Assembly (NCBI RefSeq): GCF_900116645.1
Contig: NZ_FPBO01000033.1
Span: 1 to 64,000 of the forward strand
Direction: 5' to 3'
DNA: 64,000 nt
DNA from: Pseudoduganella namucuonensis
Lineage (GTDB): Bacteria > Pseudomonadota > Gammaproteobacteria > Burkholderiales > Burkholderiaceae_D
The notes beneath the pieces were generated by a model, which worked only from the letters and a program-made list of their open reading frames with translations, had not been told where the DNA came from and did no database searches. The position numbers and the translations under genes are program-made. Shown piece after piece: positions 51,139-60,084 of this stretch (its first letter is position 1; each line of letters begins with the position of its first letter).

Positions 51139-52149
51139 ATGATTCAATGGCGAAAACTGGCGGCGGCGACCGGCCGCTGGACACTGACGGGGGCGATCGC
51201 CCTGCTGGCCGGCTGCGCCATCCAGCCGCCCGCCGCGCCCGATGAATACGTGTTCGCCTATTTCATCCAGAACGGCGAGGACGGCCTGCACCTGGCCGCC
51301 AGCAAGGACGGCTACCAGTGGGACAAGCTCAACGGCGGCGCCAGCTATCTGCAACCGGTGGTGGGCAAATCGAAGCTGATGCGCGACCCCTGCATCGTGC
51401 GCGGGCCGGACGGCACCTACCACATGGTGTGGACCTCGGGCTGGAACGAGAACAACATCGGCTACGCCTCGTCCAAGGACCTGGTGAACTGGTCGCCGCA
51501 GAAGGAGCTGCCGGTGATGGCGCACGCGCCCGGCGTGCTCAATAGCTGGGCGCCGGAGATCGTCTACGACGACAAGCGCGGCGAGTTCCTGATCTTCTGG
51601 TCCTCCACGGTGCCCGGCGCCTTCCCGGAGACGGCCGGCAGCTCGGAGGAGAAATACAACCACCGCATCTACGCCACCACGACGCGCGACTTCGCCACCT
51701 TCGCGCCGACCTTCCTGTTCTACGATCCCGGCTTCAGCGTGATCGACGCCAGCTTCGTGCGCAGCAAGCTGGGCGACCTGTGGCTGGTGAAGGACGAGAC
51801 GCTGAAGCCGCCGAAAAAGTATCTGCAGGCGGCCGCCGCGCCGGACCTGCGCGGCCCGTTCGGCAAGCTGGGCGAGCGGATCAGCCCCGCCGGCGTGTGG
51901 GTCGAGGGGCCGACCGGGCTGCAGCTGGGCCAGGACGTGGTGATCTATTACGACGCCTACCAGACCAAGCACTACGGCGCGCTGCGCTCGCGCGACCTGG
52001 TGAACTGGGAGGACGTGACGGACAAGATGCGCTTCCCGGACGAGGGCACGCCGGCCCGCATGCGCCACGGCACGGCCATCGCCGTACCCGCCGCGCTGGC
52101 CGCCAAGCTGCGGGCCACCACCACCGCGGCCAAGGCCGCCGGCCAGTAA
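51139..52149 (+). CDS. GH43-like five-bladed beta-propeller lipoprotein
   Basis: The 336-residue protein from ATG 51139 (GGAGATTCAAG upstream; another ATG at 51118 lacks a site) has a lipoprotein signal, TGAIALLAGC. The mature part shows propeller-like repeats: HLAASKDGYQWDKL, MRDPCIVRGPDGTYHMVWTSGW, NIGYASSKDLVNWSPQKEL, NSWAPEIVYDDKRGEFLIFWSS and VIDASFVR...LWLVKDE, with VWVEGPTGLQ. The Asp (RDPC), Asp (IDAS) and Glu (VEGPT) fit the three catalytic acids of clan GH-F. It may remove arabinose or xylose side chains at the cell surface. Expected GH43 length is similar. It is isolated from the other hydrolase clusters. Confidence 0.78.
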   Translation: MIQWRKLAAATGRWTLTGAIALLAGCAIQPPAAPDEYVFAYFIQNGEDGLHLAASKDGYQWDKLNGGASYLQPVVGKSKLMRDPCIVRGPDGTYHMVWTSGWNENNIGYASSKDLVNWSPQKELPVMAHAPGVLNSWAPEIVYDDKRGEFLIFWSSTVPGAFPETAGSSEEKYNHRIYATTTRDFATFAPTFLFYDPGFSVIDASFVRSKLGDLWLVKDETLKPPKKYLQAAAAPDLRGPFGKLGERISPAGVWVEGPTGLQLGQDVVIYYDAYQTKHYGALRSRDLVNWEDVTDKMRFPDEGTPARMRHGTAIAVPAALAAKLRATTTAAKAAGQ

Positions 52150-52357
52150 GGCGCGCCCGACGCTTCCCCCCCGGCCAGCCTCCCGCATCGAGGGCCGCCG
52201 GGGCGGCACCGTCCAATTCTTGACCACCCGCTGCTCTTTTCTGGAACACCCGCGCCCGCGCGTCGGGGGCGCCGGCCGCGGCGCGGGCGCCCTCAGCCTG
52301 GCCCGATACTTGCTGTAACAGCCCCACCATTTTCCGACTCCAGGGGGCTGGAACACC

Positions 52358-53770
52358 ATGCCATACGATCTCCCGGGGAAACCACCCTCCCCGGACCATG
52401 CACGCGACGTCAACCTCACATTCCATCTGGCGCTGCGCGTTACGCTATTCGCCATGGCCATCGGCGTCGCCACCACCGCCGTCGTGCTGCACCAGGCCCG
52501 CGACCGTATCCGCGCGCACCTCGTCCACAGCGGCGGCACCGTGGCCCGCCTGCTGAGTGCAGAGGCGGCCCTGCCCCGGGGCACGTTCGAGCTGGGATTG
52601 GGCGGCATCGAGTCGCGCCTGGCGTCACTGGACGGCGTCAGCGGCCTGCTCGGCGTTTGCGTGGCGGTCGAGGATGTCTATGCGGCGCACCCCGTCCCGC
52701 GTCGCTGTTTCGGCGCGGCGTCCGATCCGCCGGCGGCGGTGCGCTGGGCCCTGGCGCGCCTGGTCGGCCCGGAACTGCACTACCGCGGCCAGCTAGGCCA
52801 GTACCCGGGATACAAGGCGGGCGAGATCGTCGTGTCGCCCAACCTGGACGAGGAGGCGATGGACCTGTGGCACCGGATACGCACGGTGCTGGGCATGACC
52901 GCCGCCATCCTGGCGCTGAACCTGCTCATCTACCTGCCGGTGCGCCGCGCGCTCCGGCCGGCCGACCAGATATTGGCCGTCATCGAACGCGTGGAGGCCG
53001 GCGATCTCGACGCCCGCATGCCGCGGCCCGGGCTGGTCGAACTGCGCCGCATCGCCGCCGGCTTCGACCACCTGACCGAGCGCCTGCGCAAGACCATGGC
53101 CGACCAGCGCCAGCTGGCCCAGCGTCTGCTCGCGGTGCGCGAGGAGGAGCGCCGCCACCTGGCGCGCGAGCTCCACGACGAATTCGGCCAGTGCCTCGCC
53201 TCGATCGGCGCCGAGGCGGCCTTCCTCGCCGGCCAGGCGGGCGGACACCCGCAATTGGCGCCGGCGGCCCGCTCCATCGGGACGATCACCGAGCACATGC
53301 TGCTGGCCCTGCAAGGCATCCTGTGCCAATTGCGGCCGCTGGGCCTGGAGGAATTCGGCCTGCGGGCCGGACTCGAGCAACTCGTCGGCGGCTGGCGGCG
53401 CCGCGTCCCCGCTTGCGCCTTCGAGCTGTCCATCGAAGGCGGCATCGACGATTTGCCGGACGAGCTGACCGTGAGCCTGTACCGCATCGTCCAGGAAAGC
53501 CTGACCAACGCGCTGCGCCATGGCGCGCCCCGCCACGTGGCGGTGCGCCTGGACCGCACGGCGCGCGGCTGCGCCCTGCGCGTGGACGACGACGGTGAAA
53601 AGCGCGTCCCCGACAGCGCCGGCAGCGGCCTGGGCGTACTGGGCATGAACGAGCGGGTGGCCGCCCTGGGCGGACGCTTCGCCATCGCCGCGCTGTCGCC
53701 GCGGGGAATGCGGGTGCGGGCCGAGTTTCCGGCGCAAGCCATGACGCCATCGGGGAACGATCATGCATGA
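52358..53770 (+). CDS. NarX/UhpB-type sensor histidine kinase
   Basis: The 470-residue protein has TM1 (about 24-46), a ~120-residue periplasmic region containing two Cys, TM2 (about 175-200), a HAMP (LRPADQILAVIERVEAGDLDARM), a HisKA_3 domain (EERRHLARELHDEFGQCLASIG, His273) and a HATPase (YRIVQESLTNALRHGAP, then GSGLGVLGMNERV). It should phosphorylate the LuxR-type regulator encoded 8 bp into its 3' end. The ligand is unknown. The downstream NosR-like gene invites a nitrogen-oxide or redox signal, but the sensor domain lacks the NarX P-box. The 208 bp before it (52150-52357) show only a GC-rich hairpin region. Confidence 0.87.
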   Translation: MPYDLPGKPPSPDHARDVNLTFHLALRVTLFAMAIGVATTAVVLHQARDRIRAHLVHSGGTVARLLSAEAALPRGTFELGLGGIESRLASLDGVSGLLGVCVAVEDVYAAHPVPRRCFGAASDPPAAVRWALARLVGPELHYRGQLGQYPGYKAGEIVVSPNLDEEAMDLWHRIRTVLGMTAAILALNLLIYLPVRRALRPADQILAVIERVEAGDLDARMPRPGLVELRRIAAGFDHLTERLRKTMADQRQLAQRLLAVREEERRHLARELHDEFGQCLASIGAEAAFLAGQAGGHPQLAPAARSIGTITEHMLLALQGILCQLRPLGLEEFGLRAGLEQLVGGWRRRVPACAFELSIEGGIDDLPDELTVSLYRIVQESLTNALRHGAPRHVAVRLDRTARGCALRVDDDGEKRVPDSAGSGLGVLGMNERVAALGGRFAIAALSPRGMRVRAEFPAQAMTPSGNDHA

Positions 53771-54398
53771 CAAGACGCGCTTGTTGCTGGTGGACGATCA
53801 CGCGGTGGTGCGCGAGGGCTATCGCCGCCTGCTGGACGCCAGGCCGGACCTGGCGATCGTCGGCGAGGCCGGCACCGCCCGCGAGGCGTTCGAGCAGTAC
53901 CGGCTGCACGCGCCGGACGTGGTGGTGCTGGACCTGGGCCTGCCGGACATCGGCGGCGTGGAGTTGATACGGCGCCTGGTGCAGCGGGACGCGGGCGCCA
54001 GGGTCCTGGTTTTCACCATGCACCGCGAGCCGATTTTCGCCAACCAGGCGCTGCGGGCGGGCGCGCTCGGCTACGTCACCAAGAGCAGCCCGCCCGACGA
54101 GCTGGTCGCGGCGGTGTACCGGGTCGCGGCGCGGCGCAACGTCATGAGCCGGGACATCGCGCCCGAGTTCGCGTTCGCGCTGCTTGAACGGTCGGCGGAC
54201 CCGCTGGCCGAGCTGTCGCCGCGCGAATTCGAGATACTCCGCCTGCTGCTGGACGGCCACAGCTCCGAGGACATCGGCACGCGCTTGTCGATCGCCGCCA
54301 AGACCGTGCGCAACTGCCACTACCAGATCAAGGTCAAGCTGGGCGCGCGCTCGGACATCGAACTGACCCGGACCGCCATCCGCCTCGGGCTGATTTAG
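53763..54398 (+). CDS. NarL/FixJ-type response regulator
   Basis: This 211-residue protein has a receiver (1-120) with LLLVDDHAVVREGYRRLL, phosphoacceptor Asp57 in VVVLDLGLPDIGG, and a switch region GYVTKSSPPDEL. A LuxR-type helix-turn-helix follows (LSPREFEILRLLLDGHSSEDIGTRLSIAAKTVRNCHYQIKVKLG). It overlaps the kinase gene by 8 bp, so the pair is a cognate system. It likely controls the divergent or downstream genes, the cupin (convergent, stops overlapping by 4 bp) and the NosR-like gene, but binding sites were not identified. Confidence 0.9.
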   Translation: MHDKTRLLLVDDHAVVREGYRRLLDARPDLAIVGEAGTAREAFEQYRLHAPDVVVLDLGLPDIGGVELIRRLVQRDAGARVLVFTMHREPIFANQALRAGALGYVTKSSPPDELVAAVYRVAARRNVMSRDIAPEFAFALLERSADPLAELSPREFEILRLLLDGHSSEDIGTRLSIAAKTVRNCHYQIKVKLGARSDIELTRTAIRLGLI

Positions 54399-54832
54399 CG
54401 CTGCGCCCGGTACAGCTCCGCCAGCGTCTCGAAGGTGATCGCGCCAACCGGCGCGCCGGCGTCGTCGAGCAGCTCGTAGATCAGTTCGGCGTCGCCCGGC
54501 CTGATGCTGAAGAACACGATCGCGTCCTGCTCGCCGCCCCCCTCCCGATGCGGCTCCGCGCTGCCCGGCGACACCGTGTAACTGCCCGCCGGACGAATCT
54601 CGCGCAAGGCGCCGTCGGCCTCGTACAAACGGTGCTCCCCCTGCACCACGAAGGTGTGGTTGAGCGCGTGGTGCACGTGCAGGACGATGCGCCCATGGGC
54701 CGGCAACTTGAACAGGACGTCGACGACACGGCGCTTTTCATCCACATGAAGAATGCTGTAGTGAAACGCGGGCAGGAACTCGCCAAAACGGTTCCAACGG
54801 ATGGCGCTGTCGTCGAACGAGCGGATATGCAT
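54395..54832 (-). CDS. Small cupin-fold protein
   Basis: The 145-residue single-domain cupin has RIVLHVHHALNHTFVVQGEHRLYEADG as the metal-binding core (His-x-His...His...Glu/His) and a second short cupin motif around YTVSPGSAEPHREGGGEQDAIVFF. It resembles ChrR-like or ring-cleaving stand-alone cupins. Function is not assigned. The ribosome site AAGGAG precedes the ATG, and a 14-bp tandem repeat lies directly upstream of it. It is convergent with the response regulator gene. Confidence 0.78.
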   Translation of the reverse strand: MHIRSFDDSAIRWNRFGEFLPAFHYSILHVDEKRRVVDVLFKLPAHGRIVLHVHHALNHTFVVQGEHRLYEADGALREIRPAGSYTVSPGSAEPHREGGGEQDAIVFFSIRPGDAELIYELLDDAGAPVGAITFETLAELYRAQR

Positions 54833-54842
54833 GGGGTGTCTC

Positions 54843-54870
54843 CTTGAGGTTGAATGCTTGAGGTTGAATG
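54843..54870. repeat. Perfect 14-bp tandem duplication upstream of the cupin ribosome site
   Basis: CTTGAGGTTGAATG occurs twice in a row (54843-54856 and 54857-54870). On the minus strand the copies sit directly before the cupin ribosome-binding site, and one copy supplies part of AAGGAG. It looks like a replication-slippage duplication. Confidence 0.8.
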
Positions 54871-55077
54871 CCTGGCCAATCGCCGCCGCCATTAAACCTG
54901 CCGCGGCGATGTTTTTCACAGGGCATTGCGCCCGACACCGGCCATGCCTTTTGCCCGACGCGGGGGGCGGACGGAACGCGCGCGACGCCGGGTGGATTTC
55001 CTCCCCACGCGCGGGCAAGCGTCCCTTTCCCCGGCGCCGCGGCGATCCTAGAATCGGCGTTTCGCTTGGAGGAAACC

Positions 55078-57228
55078 ATGTTTCACACCCTACCGGCGCG
55101 CCTGCGATGGGCGCCACGCCCCGGGCCGGGCCGCCGCCTCCTCATGGCGATGTGGGCGTTGCTCGCGCTTGCCGGCGACGCCGCGTGGGCCGGCACGCTC
55201 GCCAAGGCGGACATCGAACGCCGCTTCGGACACCCCTATCGGGTGGAGGACAAACTGGCCGACCTGCCCGTCTGGCCCGTCGCCAGCCTGCTGGAGCGCG
55301 GCGCGGGCCCAGTCGCCTATGTGTTCGAGTCCATCGACCTCGCGCCCCTGCCGGGCTTCGAGGGCACGCCGATGAATTTCCTCGTGTCGATCGACCGCAA
55401 GGGGGAGTTCATCGGGGTCGAACTGCTCGGGCAAAGCGAGCCCGTTTTCACGTTCCGCGACCTGGGCGGGCTGGGCGACAGCCTGCTGCGCGATTTCGTC
55501 GCCCAATACGCCGGGCGCAACATTCGGCAGCCCTACCTGATCTCCACCGGCCCGTCCGGCAACCGCAGCGGCCAGGCCGCGCGGCCCGACGGCGTGGCGG
55601 TGCTCGACGGCATATCCAAGGCCACCACCTCGGTCCGCATCGTCAACCAGTCCGTGCTCGACGCGGCGGGCAAGGTCGCGCGCGCCAAGCTCGGCTTCGC
55701 CGAGCGCAAGGAAGGCGGGCGCGCGGCGCTGGTGCGCGAGGACGTCTACGACCCGGTCGGATTCGCGCAAATGCTCGAGAACGGCATGGTCGGCCGCCTC
55801 CAGGTGAGCAACGCGCAGATCGAGAAGATCTTCGCGGGCACGGAAGGCGCCGGCACGGACGAGCTGGCCCTGGCCCGGCCGGGCGCAAGGTTCGCCGACC
55901 TCTACATCGCCTACCTGAACGCGCCCACCATCGGCCGCGCCATACTCGGAGACGCCCAGTACCGGGCGGTCATGCGGCGCAATTTCGAACGGCGGCACTT
56001 GTGGTGGATCGCGTCGGCGGGCCGCTATCCGATCGTCGCGGACGATTTCATTCCGGGCGCGCCGTCGCCCCGGCTGGCGATGAGCCAGAACGGCACGTTT
56101 CTCGAACTGCGGGACCAGGACTACGAGCCGGCCGTCGCGGCCGGCCCGGCGGACCTGAACGCCTCGCGCCTGTTCGGCGTCAACGCCACGGCCGGCATCG
56201 ATCCGGGCCGGCCTCTTTCGCTGGAGCTGACCGTCACCCGCGCCAAGGGCAGCGTCATGCCGACCCTGGTTTCGAGGAGAATCACACTGAACTATTCACC
56301 GCCGGCCAGCCTGTTCGCCTATCCCCCCGGGCCGGCGCCGGACTGGCTGCAGGCGTGGAAGGCGCGCCGGGTCGACCTGGCCGTCGTGGGCCTGGCCCTG
56401 GTCCTGCTCGCCGTCGTGCTCGCCAGGCCGCGCTGGATAGCGCTGGAGGCGCGCCGGCTGCGCCTGTTCCGGCTCGGTTTCCTGGGCTTCACGCTGGCGT
56501 ACATCGGCTGGCACGCGCAAGGGCAACTGTCCGTCGTGCAACTCACCGGCGCGATCAAAACGCTGAAAGCCGGCCATGGCCTGGCCAGCTATTTGTACGA
56601 TCCGGTTGCGCTGCTGCTCATCGCCTTCACCTCGGTCTCGTTTATCGCGTGGGGGCGCGGCACGTTTTGCGGATGGCTGTGCCCGTTCGGCGCGCTGCAG
56701 GAGTTCGTCGGCCTGCTGGCCCGGCGCCTGCGCGTTCCGCGGTTGCGCATCGCGCCGCGCGTCGCCCGCCGCATGGAATCGACGCGCTACCTGGCGCTCG
56801 CGGTCCTGGTCGGCGCCGCCTGCCTGTTTCCAAGCCAGGGCGAAACACTCAACGAGGTGGAGCCGTTCAAGACGGCCTTTACGCTCGGCCTCAGCCGTAC
56901 CTGGCCATTCCTCGCGTACGCGCTGGCCCTGCTGGCCGCCGGCGCATGTTACTACAAGTTTTTCTGCCGCTTCCTGTGCCCCCTGGGCGCCGCCATGTCG
57001 CTCGGGGGGAGGTTGCGCCGCCTGGACTGGATAGCGCGCCGCGCGGAATGCGGCAAGCCCTGCCAGCGCTGCGCCGCCGTGTGTCAATACGACGCCATCG
57101 AGCCCGGCGGCGCGGTCCGCTACGACGCTTGCTTCCAATGCCTCGAATGCGTCGGCACCTATCATGACGCGCGGCGCTGCGTGCCGGTCATGCTCCATCT
57201 GAAAAAGGGACGGAGCCTGGAACGATAG
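55078..57228 (+). CDS. NosR/NirI-like membrane flavoprotein with polyferredoxin
   Basis: The 716-residue protein from ATG 55078 (GGAGG upstream) has a signal sequence (about 20-38) and a periplasmic FMN-binding domain (about 75-200, with DGISKATTSVRIV in place of the S-G-A-T flavin-attachment motif; the Thr is kept). A second periplasmic region, five to six helices and two cytoplasmic CxxxCP motifs (CGWLCPFGALQEF and CRFLCPLGAAMS) follow, and a C-terminal bacterial ferredoxin (CGKPCQRCAAVCQ...CFQCLECVGTYHDARRC) binds two [4Fe-4S] clusters. NosR-type proteins feed electrons to periplasmic N2O reductase. No nosZ, nosDFY or nosL is present within the window. The role may be different or the partner encoded elsewhere. 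Confidence 0.85.
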   Translation: MFHTLPARLRWAPRPGPGRRLLMAMWALLALAGDAAWAGTLAKADIERRFGHPYRVEDKLADLPVWPVASLLERGAGPVAYVFESIDLAPLPGFEGTPMNFLVSIDRKGEFIGVELLGQSEPVFTFRDLGGLGDSLLRDFVAQYAGRNIRQPYLISTGPSGNRSGQAARPDGVAVLDGISKATTSVRIVNQSVLDAAGKVARAKLGFAERKEGGRAALVREDVYDPVGFAQMLENGMVGRLQVSNAQIEKIFAGTEGAGTDELALARPGARFADLYIAYLNAPTIGRAILGDAQYRAVMRRNFERRHLWWIASAGRYPIVADDFIPGAPSPRLAMSQNGTFLELRDQDYEPAVAAGPADLNASRLFGVNATAGIDPGRPLSLELTVTRAKGSVMPTLVSRRITLNYSPPASLFAYPPGPAPDWLQAWKARRVDLAVVGLALVLLAVVLARPRWIALEARRLRLFRLGFLGFTLAYIGWHAQGQLSVVQLTGAIKTLKAGHGLASYLYDPVALLLIAFTSVSFIAWGRGTFCGWLCPFGALQEFVGLLARRLRVPRLRIAPRVARRMESTRYLALAVLVGAACLFPSQGETLNEVEPFKTAFTLGLSRTWPFLAYALALLAAGACYYKFFCRFLCPLGAAMSLGGRLRRLDWIARRAECGKPCQRCAAVCQYDAIEPGGAVRYDACFQCLECVGTYHDARRCVPVMLHLKKGRSLER

Positions 57229-57252
57229 CCGCGCCTCAATAGCTCGCTTGCC

Positions 57253-57281
57253 GAACCAGGCCGGTGTGCGCCGTCTGGTTC
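57253..57281. terminator. Inverted repeat between the NosR-like and TonB receptor genes
   Basis: GAACCAG (57253-57259) pairs with CTGGTTC (57275-57281). It lies in the 82-bp gap between the convergent NosR-like and TonB receptor genes. Without a T-run it is only a candidate bidirectional terminator. Confidence 0.35.
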
Positions 57282-57310
57282 TGCTAGGGACGGACCACCG
57301 GCACGGTCGG

Positions 57311-59878
57311 CTAGAAGCGGTAGCGCAGCGCGAGGCTGGCGGTGCGCGGCGATTCAGGGCGGAACGAGGCCACGCCCGCGGCGCCCACCACCGCGCCAAG
57401 GCTGCGCACGTCGGCCAGCGAGCCCTGGTCGATGCCGCCGGATGGCGTGATCTTGTTGAACAGGTTGCTCACGTTCAGGCTCACGCTCAGTTCCGGCGTC
57501 CATTCATAGTTCAGGAAGGCGTTCACCAGCTGGCGCCCCTTGACCTTGAAGTTGTTGCCGTTGTTGGACCACACCGCCGTCTGCCCCACCACCACCGCGC
57601 CCACCGTGAACGCGCCGGCCGAATAGCGCGGCGCGATGGTGTACAGCCAGTCCGGCGTGCCGCCCGGAACGCTGCCCACCGTGCTGCCGCCGCTGGCCTG
57701 CCCCACCAGGTCGCGCGTGATCTTGGCCTTGGTGTAGACCGCGTTGGCGTTGAGGCTGAAGTTGCCGGCGCTCAGCACGCTTTCCAGCTCCAGGCCGTCG
57801 GCCTTGTAGCCGATCAGGTTGAGCTTGGGCCCGACCGTGCGGGTCTGGTCATAGTCGTACTCGTTGACGGTGGCGTGGAACACGGTGGCGAACAAGCCGT
57901 ACTTGCCCCAGTCGGCGCTGCCCCGCAGCTTCGCGCCCAGCTCGCTCTGCTTGACGGTGGCGACGGCGGCCTCCCGCGCGCCTGGCGCCAGGGCGCCCGT
58001 TTGCGGGTCGATGTTGGACGAGTACAGCAGACGGTCCGCGATCGCGCGGCCGCCCTCGCTGGTGCGGGCGAACACGCTCAGGTCGCGCGAGACGCGCCAG
58101 TTGGCGCCCAGCGAATACGAGGTGTAGCCGACCGTGTAGCCGACCGGCCGTGCGCGGGCCACGTCCGCCACCAGCACGTTGCGTTCCGCCCCGGTGATCC
58201 GGCCGTCGCCGTCGACGTCCAGGCCGCCGGGCAGCGTGACCGGCACGGCGTACTTGCCGGAGGCGCGCATGCGGTCGCGGCGCAGGCTGGCGTCGAAGTC
58301 GAAGTCGCCCGCCTCCACGCTCAGCGACAGGTAGGGCGCGTCGACCTTGTAGTGCGCGTCCACGTCGCGCGCGCAGCAGCCGCCCCACTGGTTGTTGTAG
58401 CCGGTGAGGCCCATGCTGGTGAGCGGATTGCCGGCGGCGTCGCGCACATCGATCAGCGCGCCGTCGCGGCCCACTTCCACCAGGCGCTCGCTGATGGCCC
58501 ATTGCTGCACCACGTCCTGCCGCGCGTGATACAGGCCGGCGCGGGCGTTCAGCTTGCCGCCCGCCACGCTGAACTTCTTCGACAGGCTGATGTCGTTGGC
58601 CAGGTGGTCCATCTCCGGCGCCTGGGTGTTGATGGCGGCGTTGCGCGATATGTAGCCGGTGGCCAGGTTCGCTTGCGTGACGGCCTGTCCGGCGCGGGGG
58701 CCGTTCGCGTACACGGCGGAAGTGCCCGCGCCAAAGCCGCCCAGGATGTCCGCCAGCGAGTTGAGGTTCAGGAACTGGGTCTGGAAGGACGAGGCGTTGC
58801 GGGACAGCTTGAATTTCTCCTCCAGCGTGAAGCCGTGGGCGAATTCATTGCGCAGTTCCAGGCCGACGGCGCGCGATTTCATCGTGATGCCCTTGCCCAG
58901 GCTGGCGGCGCCGATGGCCGTACCGCCCGGCCCCACCACCGGCACCGTGCCGTTGTACACGGAATACACCGCGTCCTTGGCGATATCCAGGCCCGGAATG
59001 GCGGAGAAGCCGCCGACCGTGTTGCCGTCGATGGCGGCGAAGGCCGGCATGGAGGTGTAGGTGGGGGCCTTCTCGTCCAGCAGCTTGAAATTGAGCCGCA
59101 CGTGGCCCTTGCCGCCGTTGAAATCGTGCGTGAGGTTGCCCTTGAGCTGGTAGCCTTCCAGCGCGGTGAAGCCGGTGCGGCGCGGCCCTTCGCCGCTGCG
59201 GTAATAGCCGCCCACGTGGTAGCGCAGGTGTTCCGACAGCTTGCCGCCGACGTCGCCGTCCACCCGGGTTTCCTTGTAGTTGAGGCCGCGCGTCACGCCG
59301 ATGGCGCCGCCCTCCTCCTCCCCGGTCTTGCTGATGAAGTTGATCACCGCGCCGGGCGCGTTGGACGCGAACGTGGAGGCGGAACCGCCGCGCACGGTCT
59401 GGATGCGGTCGACATTGGCGTCGTAGCGGATGAAGTAGTCGTTGTTGGCGAAATTCATGTCGCCGAATTCCACCACCGGCAAGCCATCCTCCTGCAACTG
59501 CACGTATTTGGAGCCTCCGGACGAGATCGGCAGCCCGCGCACGGTGATGTTCGAGTTGCCGCCGGGGCCGGCCGAACTCTCGGCCCGCACGCCCGGGATC
59601 AAGTGCAGCACCTCGGCCTCGCTGCGCGGACCGAAATCGGCGACTTGCTGGCCTTCAACATCCGACACGGAGACGGAACTGCGCATTTTCGACTTGCCCG
59701 CCGAACTGGCGGTCACCACCACTGTTTCCAGCCGCAGCGCGTCTTGCGGGGCGGCGGCCGGCTGGTCCTGCTGGGCATGGGCCGGCACGGCGATCAGGGC
59801 GGCGAAGGATGAGGATGCGAGCAGCGCGGCAATCGGTTGCAAGCGCAGGGCGGGGCGGCCAAGTGGACAGGTAGTCAT
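57311..59878 (-). CDS. TonB-dependent receptor, galactoside-uptake candidate
   Basis: The 855-residue protein has a signal peptide ending VPAHA|QQ, then ETVVVTASSAGKSKMRSSVSVSDVEG, a plug with NITVRGLPISSGGSKYVQLQEDGLP, DRIQTVRGGSASTFASNAPGAVINFISK, and a barrel that ends ASLALRYRF. It is divergent from an alpha-galactosidase gene and shares two LacI-type operators with it, so it most likely imports alpha-galactosides (for example galactomannan or raffinose-type oligomers) across the outer membrane. The plug sequence is of the carbohydrate-receptor type. The 206-bp shared promoter region is AT-richer than the genes. Confidence 0.9.
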   Translation of the reverse strand: MTTCPLGRPALRLQPIAALLASSSFAALIAVPAHAQQDQPAAAPQDALRLETVVVTASSAGKSKMRSSVSVSDVEGQQVADFGPRSEAEVLHLIPGVRAESSAGPGGNSNITVRGLPISSGGSKYVQLQEDGLPVVEFGDMNFANNDYFIRYDANVDRIQTVRGGSASTFASNAPGAVINFISKTGEEEGGAIGVTRGLNYKETRVDGDVGGKLSEHLRYHVGGYYRSGEGPRRTGFTALEGYQLKGNLTHDFNGGKGHVRLNFKLLDEKAPTYTSMPAFAAIDGNTVGGFSAIPGLDIAKDAVYSVYNGTVPVVGPGGTAIGAASLGKGITMKSRAVGLELRNEFAHGFTLEEKFKLSRNASSFQTQFLNLNSLADILGGFGAGTSAVYANGPRAGQAVTQANLATGYISRNAAINTQAPEMDHLANDISLSKKFSVAGGKLNARAGLYHARQDVVQQWAISERLVEVGRDGALIDVRDAAGNPLTSMGLTGYNNQWGGCCARDVDAHYKVDAPYLSLSVEAGDFDFDASLRRDRMRASGKYAVPVTLPGGLDVDGDGRITGAERNVLVADVARARPVGYTVGYTSYSLGANWRVSRDLSVFARTSEGGRAIADRLLYSSNIDPQTGALAPGAREAAVATVKQSELGAKLRGSADWGKYGLFATVFHATVNEYDYDQTRTVGPKLNLIGYKADGLELESVLSAGNFSLNANAVYTKAKITRDLVGQASGGSTVGSVPGGTPDWLYTIAPRYSAGAFTVGAVVVGQTAVWSNNGNNFKVKGRQLVNAFLNYEWTPELSVSLNVSNLFNKITPSGGIDQGSLADVRSLGAVVGAAGVASFRPESPRTASLALRYRF

Positions 59879-59950
59879 GGGGTCTCCGAGTATTGAATTA
59901 TGATTGGTTCGTGAGCGAACAAATACAGGTTAGCCCGCAAAAACCACAAT

Positions 59951-59964
59951 TGCAATCGATTGCA
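59951..59964. promoter_or_regulatory. LacI-type operator 1
   Basis: TGCAATCGATTGCA is a perfect 14-bp palindrome with a central CG, the hallmark of LacI-family sites. It lies 73 bp upstream of the TonB receptor ATG. An identical site occurs 99 bp away. Confidence 0.85.
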
Positions 59965-60049
59965 GTCCGATATTCCAAATCGTCATAGCTTATTTCACAA
60001 GATGTATAGCTTTCCCGTGTTCGGCCGGCGTAGGATACGATCAACAATC

Positions 60050-60063
60050 TGCAATCGATTGCA
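60050..60063. promoter_or_regulatory. LacI-type operator 2
   Basis: A second perfect TGCAATCGATTGCA, 22 bp upstream of the alpha-galactosidase ATG. With the other copy it brackets the divergent promoter region, so a LacI-family regulator not seen in the window could loop the DNA and control both genes together. Confidence 0.85.
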
Positions 60064-60084
60064 ATTTACAACAAAGGAGACACC

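Noticed and set aside
57248..59812. A plus-strand open frame of about 854 codons
   Set aside because: Antisense to the third TonB receptor, which has a signal peptide, plug and terminal aromatic strand.
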